Shown: positions 56,214 through 62,510 of the stretch, one piece after another
Layout of the letters: each line of letters starts with the position of its first letter
How positions within the stretch are numbered: the first letter of the stretch is position 1
Assembly (NCBI GenBank): GCA_005774545.1
Contig: VAUL01000013.1
Span: 1 to 62,510 of the forward strand
Direction of reading: 5' to 3'
Source: Deltaproteobacteria bacterium
Lineage (GTDB): Bacteria; Desulfobacterota; Desulfuromonadia; Desulfuromonadales; BM103
Length of the DNA stretch: 62,510 nt
Position numbers and translations under genes: made by a program
Notes under the pieces: model-generated
Seen by the model: the letters and a program-made list of their open reading frames with translations, nothing else
What the model was told of the DNA's origin: nothing
Databases searched by the model: none

Positions 56214-56777
56214 CTACTCTTCGGTCAACAGGATCGCCTCGGCCACCTCGCGCAGCGACTTGCGCTTGTCCATGGCCAGCTTCTGCAGCCGCCGGAAGGC
56301 GCTCGGCTCGTCCAGGCCGCGCTTCATCAGCAGCCCCTTGGCACGGTCGACCAGCTTGCGGGTCTCCAGCGTCTCGCGCAGCTTGCCGACCTCGTCGCGC
56401 AGGCTGGCCAGTTCCACGAACTGGTGGATCGCCAGATCGACGGCGACCAGCAGCTGCTCGGCCCGCACCGGCTTGACCACGAAGTTCATGACCCCGGCCA
56501 GGCGGGCCCGCTCCACGGTTTCCAGGTCGGCGGTGGCGGTCAGCAGGACCACCGGCAGCGGCTTGATCTTGCCCATTTTTTCGGCAGTCGTGATGCCGTC
56601 GATGCCGGGCATGCCGATGTCCATGACCACCAGCAGGATCTCCTGGTGGCGGACCAGTTCCAGGGCGCGGCTGCCGTCGCCCGCCTCGAGGATCTCGTCG
56701 AAGCCGTAATGCTCAAGGATTTCGGCCACCTGGCGGCGGAGCAGCGGTTCATCGTCAACAATCAGGGCACGGCGCAT
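56214..56777 (-). CDS. ANTAR-domain response regulator
   Basis: 187 residues. Receiver domain with phosphoacceptor D53 (VVMDIGMPG), then a C-terminal ANTAR helical domain (LVDRAKGLLMKRG ... AFRRLQKLAMDKRKSLREVAEAIL). ANTAR proteins bind paired RNA hairpins and prevent termination of target transcripts, as NasR and EutV do. No kinase adjacent. Divergent from hypA with about 150 nt between; a control link to hyp is possible but no hairpin pair was found. Confidence 0.93.
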   Translation of the reverse strand: MRRALIVDDEPLLRRQVAEILEHYGFDEILEAGDGSRALELVRHQEILLVVMDIGMPGIDGITTAEKMGKIKPLPVVLLTATADLETVERARLAGVMNFVVKPVRAEQLLVAVDLAIHQFVELASLRDEVGKLRETLETRKLVDRAKGLLMKRGLDEPSAFRRLQKLAMDKRKSLREVAEAILLTEE

Positions 56778-56926
56778 GGTTTCGTCTCCGGGTTGTTTGC
56801 GGTGTAAGCCTGCACATCAAGAATGCATCAGCAGTGCCGAAACGCAATCCGGCCGCGAAGGCTTGCATTCATGGCGGGTCACCCCCTATCATGAATGTTC
56901 ATGCCATCCGGGAGCCGCTGCCTGCC

Positions 56927-57268
56927 ATGCACGAACTCAGCCTGACGCAAAGCCTGGTGGCGATTGCCGAGGACCATGCCCGCCGGGCCGGCGCGACGGT
57001 GATCCGCAGCATCACCGTCGAGGTCGGCGAGCTGTCGGGGGCGGTTCCCGAGGCCCTCGAATTCGCCTTCGATGTCTGCAGCAAAGGGACGCTCGCCGAA
57101 GGGGCGGCGCTGATCCTGCGGCGGGTGCCGGGGCACGGGCGGTGCGGCCTGTGCGCGGCCGAGGCGGAGTGCGGCGAGTTGACCGCCGTCTGCCCGGCCT
57201 GCGGCGCCCTCGCTTTTGAACTCGACGCCGGTCGCGAACTGCGCGTCATGGAACTGGAGATCGACTGA
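56927..57268 (+). CDS. hypA: Hydrogenase nickel-insertion protein HypA
   Basis: 113 residues from ATG 56927. Nickel-binding His2 in the MHE start, the conserved [14 protein letters not shown] helix, and the zinc site (CGLC ... CPACG). HypA brings nickel to [NiFe]-hydrogenase large subunits with HypB. First of five hyp genes in one direction; TGATG overlap to hypB. Confidence 0.97.
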   Translation: MHELSLTQSLVAIAEDHARRAGATVIRSITVEVGELSGAVPEALEFAFDVCSKGTLAEGAALILRRVPGHGRCGLCAAEAECGELTAVCPACGALAFELDAGRELRVMELEID

Positions 57269-58020
57269 TGTGCATCAATTGCGGCTGCGCCGGGACGGGC
57301 GCGGCCTCCGCCCTTCATGTTCACGAGCATGCCCACGACCATGATCACGCGCCGCGCGCCGTGCGGGTCGAGGAGGACCTGCTGGCCAAGAACGACCGCC
57401 TGGCGGCCGGCAACCGCACCCGCTTCACCCGGGCCGGGCTGTTCGTCCTCAACCTGGTCAGTTCCCCGGGGTCCGGCAAGACCACCCTGCTGGAGCGGAC
57501 CCTGCGCGATCTCGGCCCGCAGCTGCGGTTCGCCGTTCTCGAGGGGGACCAGCAGACTAGCTTCGATGCCGACCGCATCGCCGCGACCGGCGTACCGGTC
57601 CGGCAGATCAATACCGGCGCCGGCTGTCATCTCGACGCCCACATGGTCGCCCACGGCGTCGAGGCGTTCGACCTGCCGGCGACCGACATCCTGATGATCG
57701 AGAACGTCGGCAACCTGGTCTGCCCGGCCGGTTTCGACCTGGGCGAGGATCACAAGGTCGCCCTGCTGTCGGTGACGGAAGGGGAGGACAAGCCGCTCAA
57801 GTATCCGCAGATGTTTGAGGCGGCCTCGCTGATGATCATCAACAAGCTGGATCTTCTGCCGTACCTTGATTTCGATGTCGAGCGCTGCAAGGACTTCGCC
57901 CGCCGGGTCAATCCGCGGATCGCCATCCTCGAGCTCTCCTGTCGCAGCGGTGCGGGGCTGGCGGCCTGGTACGACTGGCTGGCGGCCGGTCTGGCGCAAA
58001 AGCGCGCGGCGCGGGAGTAA
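57268..58020 (+). CDS. hypB: Hydrogenase nickel-incorporation GTPase HypB
   Basis: 250 residues. N-terminal CINCGC high-affinity nickel site (C2, C5, C7), a His-rich stretch ([11 protein letters not shown]), then a SIMIBI GTPase with P-loop SSPGSGKTT (65-73) and NKLDLLP guanine-specificity motif. It powers nickel insertion. Confidence 0.98.
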   Translation: MCINCGCAGTGAASALHVHEHAHDHDHAPRAVRVEEDLLAKNDRLAAGNRTRFTRAGLFVLNLVSSPGSGKTTLLERTLRDLGPQLRFAVLEGDQQTSFDADRIAATGVPVRQINTGAGCHLDAHMVAHGVEAFDLPATDILMIENVGNLVCPAGFDLGEDHKVALLSVTEGEDKPLKYPQMFEAASLMIINKLDLLPYLDFDVERCKDFARRVNPRIAILELSCRSGAGLAAWYDWLAAGLAQKRAARE

Positions 58021-58026
58021 GCGGCC

Positions 58027-58257
58027 ATGTGTCTTGGGGTTCCGATGCAGGTGAAGAGCATTGCCGACGATCTGGCGGTGTGCGAGATCGACGGCGTGCA
58101 GCGCGAGGCGAGCCTAATGATGCTCGAAGACGTGCGGGTCGGCGATTACGTGCTGATCCACGCCGGCTTTGCGATCGAGAAGATCGACGAGGCGGAGGCG
58201 CAGCTGACCCTCGACGCGCTGCGCGCCGCTCTCGACGAGGGGCTTTTCCCCGAATGA
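58027..58257 (+). CDS. hypC: Hydrogenase assembly chaperone HypC
   Basis: 76 residues beginning MCLGVPMQV, with the essential Cys2 that passes the Fe(CN)2CO group to the hydrogenase. It binds HypD. The stop overlaps the hypD start (ATGA). Confidence 0.97.
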   Translation: MCLGVPMQVKSIADDLAVCEIDGVQREASLMMLEDVRVGDYVLIHAGFAIEKIDEAEAQLTLDALRAALDEGLFPE

Positions 58258-59342
58258 GCCTGTTCGCCCCGTTCCGCGACCCGGAGCTGGCCCGCATTCA
58301 GGTCGAGGCGATCCGCCGTGCGGTCGCGGACCATCCCGTCCCCCTGACGCTGATGGAGGTGTGCGGCACGCACACCATGGCCATCTGCCAGCACGGCATC
58401 CGCACCCTCCTCCCTGATCAGATCCGCCTGATCTCGGGGCCGGGGTGCCCGGTGTGCGTCACCCCGGTCGATTATGTCGACCACGCCGTGGCCCTGGCGC
58501 GGCGGCCGGGCACCATCATCGCCACCTTCGGCGACATGGTGCGCGTTCCCGGCTCGAGCAGCAGCCTGGGGCGCGAGCAGGCGGCCGGCGCCACGGTCAG
58601 GGTGGTCTACTCGCCGCTCGACGCCGTAGCCCTGGCCGAAAGGCATCCCGACCGGACCGTGGTCTTTCTCGGCGTCGGCTTCGAGACGACCACGCCGACC
58701 ATCGCCGGGGCGGTGGTGACGGCCCGGCGCAAGGGGCTGGGCAACTTCTTCGTCCTTTGCGCCCACAAGACCATTCCGGTCCCGATGGCGGTGCTGGCCG
58801 ACGATCCGGAGCTCAAGGTCGACGGCTACCTCTGCCCGGCCCACGTTTCGGCGATCATCGGCGCCGAGGCCTATCGGCCGCTGGCCGAAACGCACCGGGT
58901 GCCGTGCGTGATCACCGGCTTCGAGCCGCTCGACATCCTGCAGGGGGTGCTGATGCTGGCGCGGCAGATCGTCGCCGGGGAGGCGCGGGTCGAGACCCAG
59001 TACCGCCGGGTGGTCAGGCCGGAGGGGAACCGCAAGGCCCAGGAGCTTTTGGCCGCGGTGTTCGAACCGTGCGACGCCGCCTGGCGCGGCATCGGCATCA
59101 TCCCCGGCAGCGGCCTGCGGCTGCGCCCGGAGTATGCCGCCTTCGATGCCGCCGTGCAGCTGCCGGTTGCGGTCGAGCCGCCGCGCGAACACGCCGGCTG
59201 CCTGTGCGGCGAGATCCTGAAGGGGAAGGTCCGTCCCGGTGACTGCCCGCTGTTCCGTACCGCCTGCACCCCCGAGGAGCCGGTCGGCGCGTGCATGGTG
59301 TCCAGCGAAGGCACCTGCGCGGCGGAGTACAAATACGGCTGA
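58254..59342 (+). CDS. hypD: Hydrogenase Fe(CN)2CO scaffold protein HypD
   Basis: 362 residues from ATG 58254. The conserved motifs are present: EVCGTHTM, GPGCPVCVTP, GFETTTPTI and C-terminal CLCGEILKG/CPLF cysteines of the 4Fe-4S cluster. It is the scaffold on which the Fe centre is built with HypC. 145 nt to hypE hold no gene. Confidence 0.98.
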   Translation: MSLFAPFRDPELARIQVEAIRRAVADHPVPLTLMEVCGTHTMAICQHGIRTLLPDQIRLISGPGCPVCVTPVDYVDHAVALARRPGTIIATFGDMVRVPGSSSSLGREQAAGATVRVVYSPLDAVALAERHPDRTVVFLGVGFETTTPTIAGAVVTARRKGLGNFFVLCAHKTIPVPMAVLADDPELKVDGYLCPAHVSAIIGAEAYRPLAETHRVPCVITGFEPLDILQGVLMLARQIVAGEARVETQYRRVVRPEGNRKAQELLAAVFEPCDAAWRGIGIIPGSGLRLRPEYAAFDAAVQLPVAVEPPREHAGCLCGEILKGKVRPGDCPLFRTACTPEEPVGACMVSSEGTCAAEYKYG

Positions 59343-59487
59343 TGAAGAGGCCCCCTCTGCGGCGTCGCCCCTGGCCTCGTCGCTGCGACGCACCTTTCGG
59401 TACGCCCCGCTCCTCGCCCGGCGGGCGCCTTGCACCCGGGGCCTTTTGATCAGCCTCGACCCTCTGCTCTAGAAAAAGGACCGATTC

Positions 59488-60507
59488 TTGACTTCCGACA
59501 TCATCCTCCTCGGCCACGGCAGCGGCGGGACGCTCAGCCACCGGCTGCTCGACGACCTGATCGTGCCGGTCCTCTCCGGCCTCGGCCCGCGGGAGCAGAA
59601 CGACGCTGCGGTTCTCCCCGCCGTGGCGGGGCGGCTGGCCTTCACCACCGATTCCTACGTGGTCGACCCGCTCTTTTTCCCGGGGGGCGACATCGGCTGC
59701 CTGGCGATTTACGGCACGGTCAACGACCTGGCGATGGCCGGGGCGCGGCCGCTGCACGTGAGCGTCGGCCTGATCCTCGAGGAGGGGCTGCCGGTCGCCG
59801 AGCTCCGGCGGGTGCTGGAAAGCCTGCGGGCCGCCGCCGACCGCTGCGGCGTGGCGATCGTCACCGGCGACACCAAGGTGGTGCCGCGCGGCAAGGCCGA
59901 CAAGCTCTTTGTCAACACCGCCGGCATCGGCGTGCTGGACCATCCGGTCGCCATCAGCGGCCGCGGCGCCCGCCCCGGCGACCGGGTGCTGATCAACGGG
60001 CCGTTCGGCGACCACGGCATGGCGGTGCTGGCCGCCCGCGAAGGGCTGGAGCTGACCGCGCCGATCGTGTCCGACTGCGCGCCGCTGCACGCCGTGGTGC
60101 GGGATCTGCTGGCGGAACTCGGTACGGCGGTGCACGTGCTGCGCGACCCGACGCGCGGCGGGGTGGCGACCACCGTCAAGGAGATCGCCCGCCAGTCGGA
60201 CGTGGCCATCGTCCTCGACGAGGCGGCCCTGCCGGTCAGCCCGGCGGTGGCCGGGGCCTGCGCAATCCTCGGCCTCGACCCGCTGTTCGTTGCCAACGAG
60301 GGGAAACTGCTGGCCTGTGTGGCCCCGGAGGCGGCCGAGGCGGCGCTGGCGATCATGCGCCGGCATGCGCCGGCCGGCGGCGGAGGGCCGGCGGCGATCG
60401 GCGAGGTGGTTGCCGAGAGCGGCGGCCGGGTGCGGCTGCGCACGGCCATTGGCGGGATGCGGGCGATCGAGATGCTGGCGGGGGAGCAACTGCCGCGGAT
60501 CTGTTGA
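59488..60507 (+). CDS. hypE: Hydrogenase carbamoyl dehydratase HypE
   Basis: 339 residues from TTG 59488 (AAGGA 8-10 nt before). PurM-like fold with GHGSGG, NDLAMAGARP and the C-terminal PRIC, whose final Cys carries the carbamoyl that becomes cyanide. HypF, its partner, is not in the window. Confidence 0.97.
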   Translation: MTSDIILLGHGSGGTLSHRLLDDLIVPVLSGLGPREQNDAAVLPAVAGRLAFTTDSYVVDPLFFPGGDIGCLAIYGTVNDLAMAGARPLHVSVGLILEEGLPVAELRRVLESLRAAADRCGVAIVTGDTKVVPRGKADKLFVNTAGIGVLDHPVAISGRGARPGDRVLINGPFGDHGMAVLAAREGLELTAPIVSDCAPLHAVVRDLLAELGTAVHVLRDPTRGGVATTVKEIARQSDVAIVLDEAALPVSPAVAGACAILGLDPLFVANEGKLLACVAPEAAEAALAIMRRHAPAGGGGPAAIGEVVAESGGRVRLRTAIGGMRAIEMLAGEQLPRIC

Positions 60508-60536
60508 GCGGGTGGTTTCTCGCGCCCACAAATTAT

Positions 60537-60566
60537 CGGGCCGGTCCCCTGCGGGAGACCGGCCCG
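60537..60566. terminator. Hairpin between convergent hypE and multicopper oxidase genes
   Basis: CGGGCCGGTC pairs with GACCGGCCCG around CCCTGCGGGA. T runs are poor on both sides, so termination strength is uncertain. Confidence 0.5.
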
Positions 60567-60591
60567 ATGCGTTATGTTCCGTGTTATCGGC

Positions 60592-62510
60592 CTACCGGGT
60601 GACGACGGTGGTGATCGGTCCCCGGACGGCACTGTCGACATAGTCGGTCTTGACGGCCCTGACCGCATAGCTGTAGCTGCCGCCCGGCTTGTTGACGAAG
60701 TCGACGTAGCGGTTGAGCCCGGTATAGATCGGGACGTCGTTCTCCGTAAGGATGTAGGTCACACCGGGGGTTCCGTAGCTTGCCTCCCAGTAGATCCGGT
60801 AGGTGCCGGTGGTGTTGGCGGTCGGCCCGTAGATCCCCCGGATCGGGCCGCAGGTCAGGGTGACGGCGGTCGTGAGCGGCCCCTTGACGGCGCTGTCGAC
60901 ATAACCGTCCCTGACGGCCTTGACCGCATAGCTGTAGCTGCCGCTCGGCTTGTTGACGAAGTCGACGTAGCGGTTGGGGCCGCGGTAGATCTCCACGCCG
61001 TTCTCGGTCAGGACGTAGGTGACCTCCGCCGTGCCGGCGCTCGCCTCCCAGTAGATCCGGTATTTGCCGGTGGTGCTGGCGGTCGGGCCGTAGAGGCCGA
61101 CGATCGGGCCGCAGGTCAGGGTGACGGCGGTCGTGAGCGGGCCCTTGACGGCGCTGTCGACATAGCCGTCCCTGACGGCCTTGACCGCATAGCTGTAGCT
61201 GCCGCTCGGCTTGTTGACGAAGTCGACGTAGCGGTTGGGGCCGCGGTAGATCTCCACGCCGTTCTCGGTCAGGACGTAGGTGACCTCCGCCGTGCCGGCG
61301 CTCGCCTCCCAGTAGATCCGGTATTTGCCGGTGGTGCTGGCGGTCGGGCCGTAGAGGCCGACGATCGGGCCACAGGTCAGGGTGACGGCGGTCGTGAGCG
61401 GGCCCTTGACCGGGCTGTCGGCCTGCCCGTCCTTGATCGCCCTGACCGCGTAACTGTAGCTGCCGTTGGGCTTGCCGACGAAGTCGACGTAGCGGTTGGG
61501 ACCGCGATAGATCTCCGCATCATTCTCGGTCAGGACGTAGGTGGCTTCCGGTGTGCCGGCGCTCGCCTCCCAGTAGACCCGGTATTTCCCGGTGGTGCTG
61601 GCGGCCGGGCCGTAGAGGCCGACGATCGGCCCGCAGGCGGTGGGGAAGACCTCGAACGGCCGCATCATCTCGTTGTCTTCATGTTCGACGATATGGCAGT
61701 GCCAGACATAACGGCCGGGGAGATCGAACGTCGCCTTGACCCGGGTGATCTGGTTGGGATAGGCCACCACCGTGTCCTTGTAGCCGTCCTCGTTCGGCAG
61801 CGGACCGCTCCGGGTGCCGAGGGGGGTCATCACGCCGGTTATCATGTCGATGTCCAGATCCTCGCGTTCGACCACCTGGAAGCGCACCAGGTGGATGTGG
61901 ATCGGGTGGGCGTCCATGGTGGTGTTGAAGATTTCCCAGGTTTCGGTGGCGCCGAGCAGGGGGTTCTCGCTGACCGGTTCGGTCCACCGCTCGGGGACCG
62001 CCACCAGGCCGCCGGCGACCGGATCGAAGACCACGTCGCCGAGCAGGGCCTGGCGGGGGCCGGCCGGTACGGCGGCGTTGCCTTCGGTCACGACGGCGTT
62101 CATGCAGTCTTCCATGAACGTGGCGTCACCGTGCGGTCTGGTGAAGAGGGTCTGCACGAAGGCACCGTCGACATCGACCTCGATGCAGACCTGGTGGGAT
62201 TCCATCTCGTTGAGCGAAACCTTGTGGGTGTTGCTCGCCGGGCCGAGGGCGGCCTCGTGCGGAAGCAGCAGGCTGGCCGGCGGGGTGCTCGGGTCGCCGC
62301 CCGCGCGATTCAGGGTGCTGTCGACGACGAACTGGAAGACCTGGCCCGTGGTGCCGGGGTCGGCCTGGTCGGCCGGATCAAGGCCGCCGAAGGGCCCGTC
62401 GCCGGCGGTATTGACCACGCGCACGACGGTTCCGGAGGGGAGCCCGGAGAAGTCGACGATGACGTCGGCACGTTCCGCCGGCATCATCAGCAGCGCCTGC
62501 AGGTTCCCTT
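60592..62510 (-). CDS. Multicopper oxidase with four C-terminal FN3-like repeats, N-terminus beyond window
   Basis: The frame is open to the window edge; upstream of MMPAERADVIVDFSG it continues as LQALL, so the N-terminal cupredoxin domain lies outside. Visible parts: the second and third cupredoxin domains with copper motifs HPIHIHLVRFQ and HCHIVEHEDNEMM (type 1, 2 and 3 ligands), then four 87-residue FN3-like repeats (CGPIVGLYGP ... GPLTTAVTLT). It oxidises metal ions or phenols and is likely exported. Relatives usually end after the copper site, so the repeat tail is unusual; it may mediate surface or substrate binding. Confidence 0.9.
   Translation of the reverse strand, partial: GNLQALLMMPAERADVIVDFSGLPSGTVVRVVNTAGDGPFGGLDPADQADPGTTGQVFQFVVDSTLNRAGGDPSTPPASLLLPHEAALGPASNTHKVSLNEMESHQVCIEVDVDGAFVQTLFTRPHGDATFMEDCMNAVVTEGNAAVPAGPRQALLGDVVFDPVAGGLVAVPERWTEPVSENPLLGATETWEIFNTTMDAHPIHIHLVRFQVVEREDLDIDMITGVMTPLGTRSGPLPNEDGYKDTVVAYPNQITRVKATFDLPGRYVWHCHIVEHEDNEMMRPFEVFPTACGPIVGLYGPAASTTGKYRVYWEASAGTPEATYVLTENDAEIYRGPNRYVDFVGKPNGSYSYAVRAIKDGQADSPVKGPLTTAVTLTCGPIVGLYGPTASTTGKYRIYWEASAGTAEVTYVLTENGVEIYRGPNRYVDFVNKPSGSYSYAVKAVRDGYVDSAVKGPLTTAVTLTCGPIVGLYGPTASTTGKYRIYWEASAGTAEVTYVLTENGVEIYRGPNRYVDFVNKPSGSYSYAVKAVRDGYVDSAVKGPLTTAVTLTCGPIRGIYGPTANTTGTYRIYWEASYGTPGVTYILTENDVPIYTGLNRYVDFVNKPGGSYSYAVRAVKTDYVDSAVRGPITTVVTR
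60593..61636 (-). repeat. Four tandem 261-bp repeats in the multicopper oxidase gene
   Basis: Units at 60593-60853, 60854-61114, 61115-61375 and 61376-61636. The two central units differ at only three positions, showing recent duplication or gene conversion; the outer units are more diverged. Each encodes one 87-residue domain, so length changes keep the frame. Confidence 0.9.

Noticed and set aside
56778-56926. Sigma-54 promoter upstream of hypA
   Set aside because: A GG/TTGC pair is present, but its spacing is two bases too long for the -24/-12 consensus.
59343-59487. Possible small gene between hypD and hypE
   Set aside because: Arg/Pro-rich short frames only, no ribosome site and no homology.
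60593-61636. Repeats as a mobile or CRISPR array
   Set aside because: They are in-frame protein domain repeats of 87 codons.

Overview
The window is a GC-rich bacterial chromosome segment. Several features point to a Desulfuromonadota-type (Geobacter/Desulfuromonas-like) deltaproteobacterium: a MucR-type zinc-finger regulator, many two-component proteins, a CHASE2 sensor, an RCKP-type rubredoxin-like mini-protein, a hyp hydrogenase-maturation operon and an apparent selenoprotein. The assignment is inferred from gene content only.

Layout. 1-9 kb is core and envelope: a partial response regulator, mltG, plsY, a second response regulator, two membrane proteins, then a minus-strand set with two L,D-transpeptidases flanking an alanine-zipper lipoprotein, and a MucR regulator. 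8.3-14.2 kb holds a coupled pair: a receiver-histidine kinase and a very large CheB-CheR-PAS-GAF-kinase-receiver hybrid. 15-18.6 kb has a cold-shock gene, a small zinc-ribbon protein, two lipoproteins, and a scar of an older mobile element (truncated integrase start, degenerate tRNA-like fragment, 37-bp direct repeats).

18.6-42.8 kb is an integrated island inserted in a tRNA-Pro(CGG) gene. It is bounded by a 52-bp perfect direct repeat. From left to right it carries a tyrosine integrase, an Avs-like STAND NTPase with an N-terminal nuclease domain, a type I restriction-modification operon in which a diadenylate-cyclase-like (DAC-like) protein and an AlbA_2/Schlafen-like ATPase sit between hsdS and hsdR, an AlpA regulator, a primase/ATPase, small phage-type genes, an XRE repressor, a lone HsdR_N-type nuclease, and an 11-bp iteron-like array beside the right end. 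It is mainly a defence island with a satellite-like replication module.

42.8-62.5 kb returns to the core: an M48 peptidase/SH3/CHASE2 operon, an IPT protein, a DJ-1/PfpI protein coupled to a peroxiredoxin-like protein with an in-frame UGA at the redox site followed by a SECIS-like hairpin, and then the most striking locus (48.97-53.1 kb). There, a B12-binding radical SAM enzyme with a PqqD-like C-terminus is followed 4 nt later by a 56-residue peptide made almost wholly of eight Cys-His-Ala-Pro-(Ala/Ser) repeats, an intergenic hairpin, a Trm112-like/methyltransferase protein and an M19 dipeptidase. This looks like an undescribed RiPP-type (ribosomally made, post-translationally modified peptide) system. 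After it come an aminotransferase, redox and zinc-ribbon small proteins, an ANTAR regulator, hypABCDE, and the C-terminal part of a multicopper oxidase with four near-identical 87-residue repeats.
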